Shown here one piece after another: positions 27,882-38,500 of a DNA stretch of 64,000 bases. The notes beneath the pieces are model-generated. The model did not search any database. It had not been told where the DNA came from and saw nothing but the letters and a program-made list of their open reading frames with translations. Source of the stretch: Dyella_B humi (lineage in GTDB: Bacteria > Pseudomonadota > Gammaproteobacteria > Xanthomonadales > Rhodanobacteraceae); NCBI RefSeq assembly GCF_044904605.1, contig NZ_JADIKI010000022.1, positions 62,001-126,000 of the forward strand, read 5' to 3'. The position numbers and the translations under genes were made by a program. Numbering within the stretch: the stretch's first letter is position 1; each line of letters begins with the position of its first letter.

Positions 27882-28637
27882 CTACGAATCACAAAGCAGC
27901 ATGTAACCCTTGCTGCGCACTGTAATGAGCGGGAGTGCATGCTCCGTCTGCGCAAGCACTTTTCGCCGCAGCCGATAAATGATCATTTCCAGACGATGCG
28001 GATCGGAGTCGTAGGCGTTCTGGCTGAGTGCTTCGGCGAGCGCTTCGCGCGACACAGGATGATCACCTGCAGCAATCAGCACGGTCAGCACGCATCGCTC
28101 GCTGGACGTGAGTGCAACCACTTTTCCATGAGGCGACACGAAACGCCAGCCGCCGGCGTCCAGTCGCCAGCACGAGGGGGAAGGTTGATGATGTGTCGCG
28201 ATGTCATGCGGAGTGGGAAGTACAAGCCGGCGCGCGAGGCTGTGCAGCGAAGCCACTAGCACGTCGACATCGATCGGCTTGGACAGATAGAAATCCGCTC
28301 CTCGCTTGAGTGCCTGGATGTGGTGGTCGCGGTGCACCAATCCACTCAGCATGATGATGCCAATGTCCAATGTTGCGCGCAGGTGTTGCGTGACGGTAAG
28401 TCCATCCTCATCGGAAAGGCTGATGTCGAGTAGCACGATATCGAACTGCTGCGAAAGCATGTTTCGATACAGTTCCGCCGCGCTTGCCATGCCGTGTGCG
28501 CTGAAGCCGTGATCGTGAAGCACCGGCAGCAGAATGTCGCGGCGGAATGCCTCGTCGTCCTCCAGCACCGCGACACGGATGGTGCGCGCGGATGCACACG
28601 GGATCAAAGGCGGATGATCCTTCATCGATATGTTCAT
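27882..28637 (-). CDS. Orphan OmpR-type response regulator
   Basis: 251-residue two-component regulator. The receiver domain (about 22-135) shows the acidic pocket VAVLEDDEAF, the phosphoacceptor Asp in IVLLDISLSDEDG, Ser/Thr in IIMLSG and Lys in FYLSKPIDVD. The C-terminal winged helix carries LTSSERCVLTVLIAAG, RLEMIIYRLRRKV and VRSKGYMLL, the OmpR/PhoB type. ATG 28637 is preceded by AGGAGGGA. No histidine kinase is adjacent. It lies between the adhesin and the aminopeptidase, so regulation of the adhesin is conceivable, but this is only a positional guess. Confidence 0.92.
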   Translation of the reverse strand: MNISMKDHPPLIPCASARTIRVAVLEDDEAFRRDILLPVLHDHGFSAHGMASAAELYRNMLSQQFDIVLLDISLSDEDGLTVTQHLRATLDIGIIMLSGLVHRDHHIQALKRGADFYLSKPIDVDVLVASLHSLARRLVLPTPHDIATHHQPSPSCWRLDAGGWRFVSPHGKVVALTSSERCVLTVLIAAGDHPVSREALAEALSQNAYDSDPHRLEMIIYRLRRKVLAQTEHALPLITVRSKGYMLLCDS

Positions 28638-28769
28638 CAATTGTCCCTCCTGCGAGCAAGCTTAGGTGCAGGCGGCGGCCAACCATCAGAGGACTATGCC
28701 TTTTGGCACTGTGGCAGAGTGCCTACACGACCTAGCGTGAACGCTTTTCGTTGCCGTAGGGAACTCTCC

Positions 28770-31454
28770 ATGCACCACCTCGTTCGTTCGCTCGCCATGA
28801 CTGTGCTCGCCGTATGCTGCAGTGCAGCCCTGGCATCACCGCAAGCCGATCAGGCGCCACATGGAAAGTTACCTGGCTGGGCCGTGCCGCAGGCTTACAA
28901 ATTGGCTTTCAAGGTCGACCCCGCGCTGCAGACGTTTTCCGGCACCACCACCATCAAGGTGGATCTGAAGCAGGCATCCGATTATCTGTGGTTGGATGGT
29001 CGCGACCTCAGCGTCTCCAAAGTCACCATCACGGATGCCGTAGGCAAAATCTACGACGGCAAATACGTGGCCGTGGCGCCGAACGAAGGCGTGTCGCGCA
29101 TCGATTTCGGCAGCACGCTGCAGCCGCAATCACTCACGCTCACCATCGACTACACCGCGCCGCTCAATCAGCAACTGCAAGGTTTGTACAAGGTCAGCCA
29201 TGCCAGCGTGCCGTATGCGATGACGCAGATGGAGCCGATCAGCGCGCGCTTCGCTTTCCCTGGCTTCGATGAGCCTGGCTTTAAGACGCCGTACGACATT
29301 TCGCTCACCATTCCTTCCGATTTAGCAGCGGTGGCCAACACGAAGCAGCTCAGCGAGACCGCGGCCGGCGACAAGTGGAAAACGCTCACCTTCGCGCAAA
29401 CCAAGCCGCTACCCACCTACCTGGTGGCCTTCGCGGTCGGCCCGTGGGATATCGTCAACGGCCCGGATATCGCGCCCGACGAATACCGCAGTGATGTGTT
29501 GCCGTTGCGCGGCATCGCTGCACACGGCGAGGGTCATCGCATGCAGCATGTGCTGAGCGAAACGCCGAGCATCATCCACACGTTGGAGAATTACTACGGT
29601 TTCGGTTATCCGTTCGGCAAGCTCGATCTGCTTGCCGCGCCCGATTTCTCCGCTGGTGCGATGGAGAACCCCGGTCTGGTCACCTTCCGCGACTGGCTGC
29701 TGTTGCTCGATCCGGATTCGCCGGCCAAGTATGTGCGCGGCTCGTTCAATGTCACCGCGCATGAGTTGGCGCATCAATGGACCGGCGATACGGTCACGCT
29801 GGCGTGGTGGGACGATCTCTGGCTCAACGAAGCTTTCGCCACCTGGATGCAGCAGAAAGTCACCATGAAGGTGCATCCGGAATATCGTGCCGATCTCGAC
29901 CGCATTACCGCCGCACAAGAAGCCATGCAGAACGATAGCCTGGTCAGCGCACGCAAGATTCGCCAACCGATCACCGGCAACGGCGACATCGAAACCGCCT
30001 TCGATGCCATCACCTATCGCAAAGGCGCCGCGGTGCTTGGCATGTTCGAAGGCTACGTCGGCGAGGATGTGTACCAGAAGGGTATGCGTGCCTATATTCA
30101 GGCGCACAAGTTCGGCAATGCCACGGCGGATGATCTGGTCGGCGCCGTGGCCACCGCGGCGAACCAGGGCGAGACATTCAAGCACGCGTTCAACAGCTTC
30201 CTCGATCAATCTGGCGTCCCGTACGTACGAACCACGCTGGAGCAGAAAGGCGGCAAGACCATCGTGCACCTGAGCCAGAGCCGTTACCTGCCGGTGGGCA
30301 GCGCGGGCGATGCGAAGCGCGAGTGGGGTATTCCGTTGTGCGTGCGCTACGGCGCCGCGGATGGCAGCAAGGTGAAGTGCGAAATGTTCGACAAGCCCAG
30401 CGGCACCATCGAACTGACTGACGCGAGCAATCCAACCTGGGTGATGCCTAACGCCTATGCACGCGGCTATTACCGCTTCAGTCTCACGAAGCCAGAGTGG
30501 ACGGCACTGACGCAGCACGTAGCGTCGCTCAGCGACACCGAGCAGCTGGCCTATGCCGATGGCATCGATGCAGGCTTCCGTCATGGCGAGCTGAATGCGG
30601 GCGATGCACTCGCAGCACTTAAGCCGCTGGCCGGCGCCGGTACGCGCGAGGTAGTTGTTGCGCCGCTTGATACCGTTGCGTGGATCTATCGCAACGAAGC
30701 GCAAACCGATGCGCAACGCGCGAAAATCGTCGATTGGGTGAAGAATGCTTATTTGCCACGCATGGAGCAGCTCGGCTATCAACGCAAGCAAGGTGAAGCC
30801 GATGGCGACTCCATTCTGCGCACCACGCTCGCCCATGCGCTCGCGCTTGATTTCAAGCTTCCGCAAGTGCGTGCGGCCTTGCTCAAGCAGGGCGATGCGG
30901 CGTTGACCAAGAAGGCCGATGGCCATCTCGACCTCGCTGCTGCTGATCCGGATCTGCTCGGCGATTCGCTGGCCGTAGCCGTGCAGGAACGCGGCAAGCC
31001 CGCTGTCGATGCCTTGATTGCCGAAATACCGCAAACCACCGACCCGGCCCAGCGCAACGCCATGCTCGCCGGCCTCGCCGCTGCGGATACGTCGGAGCTA
31101 GCCGATCAAGCCCGCAACTTCGCGCTGACCAAGCAAGTGAAGGTCGGCGAAATGGCCGCCATCCTCCGCGGTGGCCGCGACACGCCTGCCGCGCGCGAGG
31201 CGCTGTGGCACTGGTTCACCGGCCACTACGATCAGGTGATTGCTCGCACCGGCAGCTTTGCCAGCGGCGTGCTGCCACGTCTGGTGGGTGGTGGCGGTTG
31301 CTCCAAGGCCGAAGCGGATCGCCTGCAGGCGTATTTCGAGCCGCGCCTGAAGGACGTTACTGGTGCTGATCGCGGCCTTGCGCAGACGCGCGAGCAAACC
31401 TTGCTGTGCGCAGCCTTGAAGGCGAAACAGGATCCGGCGGCAATCCTCCGCTGA
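28770..31454 (+). CDS. Secreted/periplasmic M1-family aminopeptidase
   Basis: 894-residue zinc metallopeptidase that removes N-terminal residues from peptides. A Sec signal peptide (LVRSLAMTVLAVCCSAALAS) is present. The exopeptidase motif GAMENPG (about residue 295) and zinc site HELAHQWTGD followed by WLNEAFATW (about 335-360) are intact, with the downstream Tyr region FDAITYRKGAAVLGM. The C-terminal ERAP1-like helical domain extends to the end and contains lone cysteines (GGGGCSK). Start ATG 28770 is preceded by AGGGAA; the frame is open upstream but lacks coding character. Followed by a strong terminator, so it is monocistronic. Confidence 0.95.
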   Translation: MHHLVRSLAMTVLAVCCSAALASPQADQAPHGKLPGWAVPQAYKLAFKVDPALQTFSGTTTIKVDLKQASDYLWLDGRDLSVSKVTITDAVGKIYDGKYVAVAPNEGVSRIDFGSTLQPQSLTLTIDYTAPLNQQLQGLYKVSHASVPYAMTQMEPISARFAFPGFDEPGFKTPYDISLTIPSDLAAVANTKQLSETAAGDKWKTLTFAQTKPLPTYLVAFAVGPWDIVNGPDIAPDEYRSDVLPLRGIAAHGEGHRMQHVLSETPSIIHTLENYYGFGYPFGKLDLLAAPDFSAGAMENPGLVTFRDWLLLLDPDSPAKYVRGSFNVTAHELAHQWTGDTVTLAWWDDLWLNEAFATWMQQKVTMKVHPEYRADLDRITAAQEAMQNDSLVSARKIRQPITGNGDIETAFDAITYRKGAAVLGMFEGYVGEDVYQKGMRAYIQAHKFGNATADDLVGAVATAANQGETFKHAFNSFLDQSGVPYVRTTLEQKGGKTIVHLSQSRYLPVGSAGDAKREWGIPLCVRYGAADGSKVKCEMFDKPSGTIELTDASNPTWVMPNAYARGYYRFSLTKPEWTALTQHVASLSDTEQLAYADGIDAGFRHGELNAGDALAALKPLAGAGTREVVVAPLDTVAWIYRNEAQTDAQRAKIVDWVKNAYLPRMEQLGYQRKQGEADGDSILRTTLAHALALDFKLPQVRAALLKQGDAALTKKADGHLDLAAADPDLLGDSLAVAVQERGKPAVDALIAEIPQTTDPAQRNAMLAGLAAADTSELADQARNFALTKQVKVGEMAAILRGGRDTPAAREALWHWFTGHYDQVIARTGSFASGVLPRLVGGGGCSKAEADRLQAYFEPRLKDVTGADRGLAQTREQTLLCAALKAKQDPAAILR

Positions 31455-31478
31455 ACTTTTGAAATGCAGTCGATGAAC

Positions 31479-31508
31479 GCCGGACGGTGCATGCCGTCCG
31501 GCTTTTTT
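31479..31508 (+). terminator. Rho-independent terminator of the aminopeptidase gene
   Basis: GCCGGACGG, six-base loop, CCGTCCGGC, then TTTTTT, starting 25 bases after the stop codon. Confidence 0.93.
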
Positions 31509-31661
31509 ATGCGCTAAGCAAGGCGGTGGTCGTCATGTAGGCAAAGTCGTTCGCTGTCTCAGTCATGGTTGTCAAGCAGCCGGGTGGTGGGACTGCATCA
31601 AGACTCAGCCTTGCCTCAAGACAATCCATCAAAGCCACCCGACTTCGATGGAGATTCATGG

Positions 31662-33407
31662 ATGAGCAAGGCAAAAGGACTGCTTGCGCTGACATTGCTG
31701 GCGCCAACCCTCATGGCTGCACTGTATGCCGCGGGTTTTCTTTTGTTGTGGCTGCTTGGCCTACGTCATGTTCCGCTGGAATGGAATACCTACTGGGCGT
31801 ACTACAGTGTCATCGACGTGCCGGCGTATGTGCCGTATGCCGGCAAGATAAAACTCGCCGGTGTCATCGGTTTCGGCGTGCCGCTGCTCACCTGGATCAT
31901 TCTGGCCATCTTGATCCTCAAGCCGCGCACTGCAGCGTTTCACGGTGACGCCCGCTTTGCCACCCGAGCCGATCTGGCCAAGGCTGGGCTGCTGAAAAAG
32001 ACGCCCGACGGTGTGGTCATCGGCAAATACGGCCGTGAATACCTCTATCTGAGCGGATTGCAGCACATCATCGTGACCGCTCCCACAAGGACGGGCAAAA
32101 CGACCAGCATCGCCGTTCCCGTGTTGCTTACCTACCAACACTCCATGGTCGTCATGGACCTGAAGGGTGAGTTGTACCAAGCGGCAAGCGGCCATCGGCA
32201 AGCCGAAGGTCAGATCATTTACAAATTTGCACCCTACGCCGAAGACGGCCGCACTCACCGCTTCAATCCGTTCCTGTGCGTGTCGCGCGATTCGCGGGTG
32301 CGGGTGAGCGAAATCCAGACGTTTGGCGCGATTCTTTATCCTGATGATCCCAGCAAGGATCCGTTCTGGATCGCGCAGGCCCGGACTGCGTTCTTCGCCT
32401 TTGCATCGTTCATGTATGAGAGTTGGGACGAGCGAATCCAGCGCAACATCCCGCTCGACCCCAACAGCGATCTATCCTTTCCCAGCTTTGAGCGTATCTA
32501 TCGGCTATCCAGTGGTAACGGACAGGGTAGCGATCTGAAAGCGACGATCAAGCAATGGCTAAGCGGTAATCGCTACTTGAGCGAACCAACGCGCACCGCT
32601 TTTTCCGGCCTGGTCGGCTTGGCCGAAGAAACCTTCTCCTCGGTGATCGCTACCATGCAGGAGCCGTTGCAACAGTTCATCAGCCCGATCCTGGCTGCCG
32701 CCACCAACGCCAGCGATTTCGACGTGGCAGATCTACGCAAGCGGCCGACCACGATCTTCGTGGTGATCCCGCCGGCCAAATTGGGCGAGTCCACCAAGCT
32801 GCTGAACATCTTCTTTTCGACGGTTGTCGGCCAGAATCTGAAGGCGACGCCGCAAGAGGATCCATCCATCAAGCACCAATTGCTGCTGCTGATGGACGAG
32901 TTCACCGCGATGGGAAAGGTGAGCGTATTGTCCGAACGCATTTCGATCACTGCTGGCTATGGCGTGCGCGACTTGACGATCATCCAGAGCAACTCGCAGT
33001 TGCGCTCCACCTACGGGCCGGATGCAGCGCAGAACTACGTCACCAACCATGCCGCCAGTATCGTCTTCACCCCGCGCGAGCAGCAGGACGCCGAGGATTA
33101 TTCCAGAGCGATGGGCGACACCACCGTACACCGGCGCAACCGCAGCACTGGCCAGGGCGGAACCTCCTACACCTACACCGAGGAGCGCCGTCCGCTCATG
33201 CTGCCGCAGGAACTCAAAGCGCTACCGAACGATGAACAAATCATCTTCTATGAAGGTTGCCCGCCGATTCGCTGCAAGAAGAACTGGTATTTCAAGAGTG
33301 CGTATTTCAAGAAGCGCATTGGGTCGCCGATTGAGGTGAAACCGTTAGCGCTGCAAAGTAAACCGGCGAAGAAAACTACACGCGAGGAAGGGGCGGCGGT
33401 GGGTTAG
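31662..33407 (+). CDS. virD4: VirD4-type coupling protein of an Xanthomonadales T4SS
   Basis: 581-residue inner-membrane AAA+-like ATPase that recruits substrates to a type IV secretion channel. Two N-terminal transmembrane helices (LLALTLLAPTLMAALYAAGF; GVIGFGVPLLTWIILAILIL) precede the TraG/VirD4 domain. Walker A is VTAPTRTGKTTS and Walker B LLLLMDEFTAMG; FHGDARFAT and VVMDLKGELY are further VirD4 signatures. ATG 31662 has GGAG eight to nine bases upstream; a TTG at 31569 would add 31 unlike residues. No virB gene lies in the window. The next two genes look like a lipoprotein immunity factor and an XVIPCD effector, so the likely role is export of antibacterial toxins rather than conjugation. 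Confidence 0.92.
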   Translation: MSKAKGLLALTLLAPTLMAALYAAGFLLLWLLGLRHVPLEWNTYWAYYSVIDVPAYVPYAGKIKLAGVIGFGVPLLTWIILAILILKPRTAAFHGDARFATRADLAKAGLLKKTPDGVVIGKYGREYLYLSGLQHIIVTAPTRTGKTTSIAVPVLLTYQHSMVVMDLKGELYQAASGHRQAEGQIIYKFAPYAEDGRTHRFNPFLCVSRDSRVRVSEIQTFGAILYPDDPSKDPFWIAQARTAFFAFASFMYESWDERIQRNIPLDPNSDLSFPSFERIYRLSSGNGQGSDLKATIKQWLSGNRYLSEPTRTAFSGLVGLAEETFSSVIATMQEPLQQFISPILAAATNASDFDVADLRKRPTTIFVVIPPAKLGESTKLLNIFFSTVVGQNLKATPQEDPSIKHQLLLLMDEFTAMGKVSVLSERISITAGYGVRDLTIIQSNSQLRSTYGPDAAQNYVTNHAASIVFTPREQQDAEDYSRAMGDTTVHRRNRSTGQGGTSYTYTEERRPLMLPQELKALPNDEQIIFYEGCPPIRCKKNWYFKSAYFKKRIGSPIEVKPLALQSKPAKKTTREEGAAVG

Positions 33408-33487
33408 TGAAGTTGAAGTAATGAAGGATCGGTGCGGTCGTCGCTATGACGAGAATCATGATGCTGTATATGGACACTCGAGGGAAT

Positions 33488-34177
33488 ATGACGGTTTCGA
33501 AAACAATATCTTTAGCAATCGCCGCTACGCTGTTAGCCGCGTGTCAGGCGAGCACATCGCAGGCAGCGTTGGGTGATGTCGCTGCCGCGCCGTTCGAGAC
33601 GGCAGCTAGGCCTGCGCCGATTTCATCAGTCCCTGCAACGGAGAAGGGTGCCGCGATCTCCTCACAAGTTCCACCCGAAGTCGAAATCTACGCGACGAAA
33701 GAAGCCGGTGCTGGGCAGAAGTGTATGGTGGGCGCCGAGACCGACGAAGACGGTATGAACGAAAAACCAGTTGTTTACCTAAGCGACGTGAAGGCCGGGT
33801 TTGTGTGGCATGTATCCCTGTCGATACCTGCTGATACCTATCAGGGGAGGGCAACGCACTGTGTCGCATCAACAAATGCATTGTTTGTTCTTGTTCAATC
33901 GGACACACAACCACAACAGTCTTTGTCCCAAACCTTGCTGCAAGTGGTCAAGCTAGACAGAAAGAGTGGCGCGGTGCTCTCTTCGAGAGGCATCGAAGTG
34001 CCGAATATTTTTGCAGCACACACGTCATGGGTAGAAAAGGGTGATGGAAATTTCGTCCTGGATGGAAATAGTCTGATCGTTATGGGTCGGTATGAACTAC
34101 TTTCCGACAGAGATAATTCTTCCAAGAAGGATGCTTCTCATTTTTCCGTAAATATCTCTCAGAATCTAAGTCCATAA
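33488..34177 (+). CDS. Lipoprotein, candidate immunity protein for the adjoining effector
   Basis: 229-residue lipoprotein: MTVSKTISLAIAATLLAAC carries the lipobox LAAC, so the mature protein is anchored through Cys19. An Ala/Pro-rich linker to about residue 60 is followed by a compact, mostly beta domain with two Cys (KCMVG, HCVAS) that could form a disulfide. No known family is recognised by eye. It lies 80 bp after virD4 and 12 bp before the effector gene. Periplasmic lipoproteins encoded next to XVIPCD effectors are typically their cognate inhibitors, so this role is inferred from position. Base composition drops here relative to both flanks. An upstream ATG (33446) would spoil the signal peptide. 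Confidence 0.75.
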   Translation: MTVSKTISLAIAATLLAACQASTSQAALGDVAAAPFETAARPAPISSVPATEKGAAISSQVPPEVEIYATKEAGAGQKCMVGAETDEDGMNEKPVVYLSDVKAGFVWHVSLSIPADTYQGRATHCVASTNALFVLVQSDTQPQQSLSQTLLQVVKLDRKSGAVLSSRGIEVPNIFAAHTSWVEKGDGNFVLDGNSLIVMGRYELLSDRDNSSKKDASHFSVNISQNLSP

Positions 34178-34189
34178 GGAGATGGAGAG

Positions 34190-35452
34190 GTGGACGACAA
34201 AGAAAGATTCATTGCGAAGCTCTATCTGGCCGCTCGTCAGGTGTCACTGGAGACTGGCATGTCCTACGAACTGATATTGGCACAGGCGGCTCAGGAAACA
34301 GGTTGGGGACAACATCAATTGCCCGGAACGAACAATATCTTCAACATCAAGGCCTATGGAGATTGGAACGGGCAGGCCAAGACATTCAATGTATGGTAAA
34401 TGGAAAATGGCAAGAAGGTGTGGAAGGACCAGCCATTTCGGGTATATGACTCATACGAAGAAGCTCTTCGCGATCGTGTGGAGTTTCTGCGTGAGAACTC
34501 GCGTTATGCGAATGCTGGTTTGTTTGACAAAGGAACAAAGGGCGATTTGAGAAAAGAAGCGGAGGCGCTGCAAAAAGCAGGTTACGCTACTGATCCGAGC
34601 TATGCAGATAGCTTAGTCAAGGTATTTAACAGTCCGGCGATGCAAAGAGCTATCAGGAACGCCCAGTCTTTGGAACATGCGCCGGGCCAGGTTGTTTCAG
34701 TCCTATCAACGTCCGCGCAACCGGCTTTTGCTGCGCCCCATGACATCCTCCAGCAAGGCGTCTACGGAGCAGCGGTCCGCACCTTGCAAGCTAACTTGGC
34801 CGCACTCGGCTACACCGACAGCCGCGGCCAACCTCTGCAGCCGGATGGACATTTCGGCCGCAATACCGAGGCCGCCGTCCGTGCGTTCCAGAGCGATCAC
34901 GGCTTGCTCGTCGACGGCATCGTCGGCAAGAACACACTTGAAGCTCTTCACGGCCAGCGACGGTTGCGCCATGGCATCTCTGCGTTGGCGCCGGAGTCGG
35001 AGGGCCGCGCTCATGCGCGATTCGATGACCGCATCAATCATGCTCACGCACAACGCGATCCCCGCGCGGGTGTCTTGCCTGAGGTCAACACACAGATATC
35101 TAACCCTTTCGCCGACCCACGTCACCCCGATCACGGTATGTACGCCGAATTGAAAGAACGCATCCCCGACGCTTCCGAAAACCGTCTGGCAGAACTAACG
35201 GCGGCATGCCACATGGTGGGGATCAAGCCGGGGCAATTGGGCGATATCCATATCGGTAGGCAGGGAATTGTGGTCAGGCCGGATGGCTTTGGGCTACATG
35301 CAGTGGTGGATAACAGCGTTCCTGCACCGCCGATCCAGCAAACGGTGCAGCAGGTACAAGCGTTCGATATCCAGCAGGCACAGCTCAGTGTCCAACTCAA
35401 CCAGGCCCAGGTCGGTCCGGTAATGGGCGGACCAGGTAGCTATGGGCGGTAA
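34190..35452 (+). pseudogene. T4SS effector: glucosaminidase + PG-binding + XVIPCD, interrupted by in-frame TAA
   Basis: One frame from GTG 34190 (AAGGAG eight bases upstream) to 35452, broken once by TAA at 34397-34399. The first 69 codons begin a GH73/FlgJ-like glucosaminidase domain (LILAQAAQETGWG with the catalytic-type Glu, then NNIFNIKAYGDW). Directly after the stop the same domain continues in frame (MENGKKVWKDQPFRVYDSYE), where relatives have a conserved Glu, so a single GAA-to-TAA change explains it. Then come a peptidoglycan-binding domain (GVYGAAVRTLQANLAALGY to DGIVGKNTLEAL) and a C-terminal XVIPCD-like secretion signal (NPFADPRHPDHGMYAELK, RLAELTAACHMVGI, RPDGFGLHAVV) with a Gln-rich tail. 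Intact, it would be a VirD4-delivered cell-wall toxin; ATG 34400 could still express the C-terminal part. Stop-codon readthrough or sequencing error are alternatives. Confidence 0.82.
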
Positions 35453-35535
35453 GTCATCGACACAACCCTGTCCGATCCCTTGCCGACAGCACGAAGATTC
35501 CCTCTAAACTGAAAGGAACTCGACCAGGGGGATTT

Positions 35536-38500
35536 ATGCGCCAGTGGAAGTGGATGCTCGGTCTGCTGTTTGCGGCTGCCTCGGTACATGCGCAAGACGT
35601 GCCCACCGCGCTGCGGGATTGGCAGGGTTGGGTGCTGCATGACGCGCCATGGCACGGGTGTCCTTTCCTGGCCAACAGCCAGCCCGATGCGGGCACCTAT
35701 CAATGCGTGTGGCCCGGTCGATTGAATGTGCAGGCTGGCAAGGATGGCGGGCGTTTTAGTCTCGATGTGCGAGTGGATGCGCCCAGTTGGGTCGAGCTTC
35801 CCGGCGACGAGCGCAGTTGGCCGCAGCACGTCACGGCGAACAACAAGGCGTTGCCGGTACTGGATCGTGACGGGCATCCCGCGTTATGGCTGGAGCCGGG
35901 AAATTATGCGGTGCGCGGCGAGCTTCCATGGAATGCACGGCCGGCGCGCTTACGGGTGCCGCCCTCCATCGGCCTGGTGTCGCTCGATCTGGACGACCAC
36001 ACCATCGAACGCATCGAGCGTAACGGCGATCAGCTCACGCTCGGCGAAGCGGCTGAAGCACAGCGTCAGGCCGATGCGCTTTCCGTGCAGGTTTATCGCC
36101 ATCTCAGCGACGGCATGCCGGCGATGCTGGATACGCAGGTGCAGATCAACGTAACCGGTAGCGCGCGCGAGCAACTGTTGGGGCCTGCGTTGCCCAAGGG
36201 TTTCATCGCCACCGCGTTGGATAGCGATCTGCCGGCGCAACTGGATAGCGACGGACGCCTGCGCCTGCAACTTCGTCCTGGCCAGTGGACGGTGCACCTT
36301 GCAGCGCGTGGTGTGGATACGCTGCATGCGGTGAATCTGTCGTCGCCGGCCGAACCCTGGCCAAAACAGGAAATCTGGAGCTACAGCGACGATCCCTCAT
36401 TGCGCAGCACTCGCGTCGATGGCCATCTCACCGACGCGGGCCAGGCAGGCGTCCCCGGCGATTGGCGCGAGCTGCCAGCTTATGTACTCGACAATGGCGA
36501 TGGCTTGACGATCGAGCAAGGCGTTCGCGGTGGCGAAGGCGGGGCAGGGGACCAGATCCATGTGCAACGCGAAATGTGGCTCGATTTCGACGGCCGTGGT
36601 TTCAGCATCAGCGATCATCTCACCGGCAAACTGCAGCGTGCGCAGCGCCTGGATGTTCTGTCGCCCTGGCAATTGCAGCGCGCAACACAGCAAGCGACGC
36701 CGCTGCTTGTAACCCAGGCAGCTGATGGGCGTACCGGCGTCGAACTGCGCGACGCGAACCTGGACTTGCATGCGGGATTGCGCATCAACGATCGCAGCGG
36801 CTCGTTGTCGAGCACCGGATGGCTGGCCTCGGTGGAAGACATCGATGCGGTTCTGCATCTTCCTTACGGTTATCGTCTTTTCGGCGCAGGTGGCGTGGAT
36901 CGTTCGCCGGATTCGTGGATCGCGCAATGGAGTCTGTTGGATCTTTTTGTCGTCGCTTTGATCGCCTTGCTTGCCGGTCGGTTGCTGGGATGGCGCTGGG
37001 CGATAGTGGCTGCATTGTTTCTGATCCTGTCGCAGCACGAATCCGGCGCGCCACGCTGGACCCTTGGTTTGGCGCTTGCGTTTGCCTTGCTGATGCGTGC
37101 ATTGCCGGCAGGAAAGTTGCGCCGCTTTTCGCAAATCGTCGCGTCGCTTGCGCTGGCGGTGGCCGTGTTGTGGACATTGTCCTTTGCGAAGACGCAATTG
37201 GAGACGGCCTTGCATCCCCAGCTTGAAGACAATGGCGGTTATGCGGCGTTGCAGGCACCTGACGCTTTGGAAGTCCGCGAAGCGAAGAAATCGATGGTGG
37301 CACCTGCGAATCAGGCCGAGCAGGATGAGGCGGTGTCGAAAGCCCCGGCACTGCCGCCGCCGCCCGCACCAGCACTGGCCGCGCCACTTGCACACGCTCC
37401 CTCTTCGGCACCTCGACAGCTCTACAGTGTCGTTGTGACTGGAAGCAAGATATCGGCCAGTTCAACACCTGCCAACGAAACGGATAGCCGCAGCGTGATC
37501 CAGGCTGGCGGTGGCGAGCCAAGCTGGAACGTCGGCAACAATTACCGCTTGACATGGTCAGGGCCGGTGACTGCCACGCAAGCCATGCGCCTTGTCATCG
37601 CCCCGGCGTGGCTGGTGCGCTTGTTGCGCGTGCTCATGCTCGCCTTGCTGATCGTATTGCTCGGTCGTATGGCGCGCGATCTGCTTAAACCCTCTGGCAG
37701 ACTGCTTGCCGATTGGCGTCCATGGCGCGCCGCCGCAGCGTGTCTTCTGCTTGCGAGCATGCCGCACTTCGTGCACGCCCAGGCCACGCCCAATCCGAAC
37801 GTGCTGAGCGAGCTGCGTAGCCGTTTGCTGGAAGCACCCAAATGCGCGCCGGCGTGCGCAGTGGTTGCGGTCGGCGGCCTGCGTGCGGCGAACGATCAAG
37901 TCACGCTGGATCTAGAAGCACACACAGGCGCATCCGTGGCGATGCCCTTGCCGCAAACGAATGCAGGCTTGCAGCTTTTTGACATCAAGGTGGATGGGCG
38001 GGCCGATACCCCGCTCGTCAAGCGCGACGATTTGAGCTTCGTAAGCCTTGATCAAGGTGTTCATCATGTGGTGCTGAGTTACCGCATCCAGCCGGTCGAC
38101 AGCGTTACGTTGAATTTTGCGTTGCGTCCGCAATGGCTTTCCTACAATGGACAGGGTTGGTCGCTTGATGGTGTCGACGGTGGTCGTTTGCTCGGCGACA
38201 GCGTCACGCTCAATCGTGTTCGCACTGCTGCCGATGGTGCACAGGCGCCACTATCGCAGCAGACGTTTCCACCTTATGTGCGCACCACGCGCACGATTGT
38301 GTTGGGTGTGGATTGGACAGTCGTCAACACCGTCGAGCGTATTGCTCCCAGCAGCGGCGGCTTCACGCTCGACATCCCGTTGCTCGCCGGTGAGCATCCT
38401 TTGGGTGATGGTGATCGCGTGCACAACGGACGCCTCAGCGTCACGTTTAACGGCGGACAGGATCAGGTGAGCTGGACCAGTCGTCTTGATCACGCCGATA

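Noticed and set aside
29409..31034. Minus-strand open frame of 541 codons opposite the M1 aminopeptidase
   Set aside because: Shadow of a gene with clear zinc-site motifs; no recognisable domain.
37430..37480. VVVTGSKI motif as evidence for a TonB-dependent receptor
   Set aside because: It lies in a linker of a multi-helix protein without plug or barrel; kept only as a curiosity.
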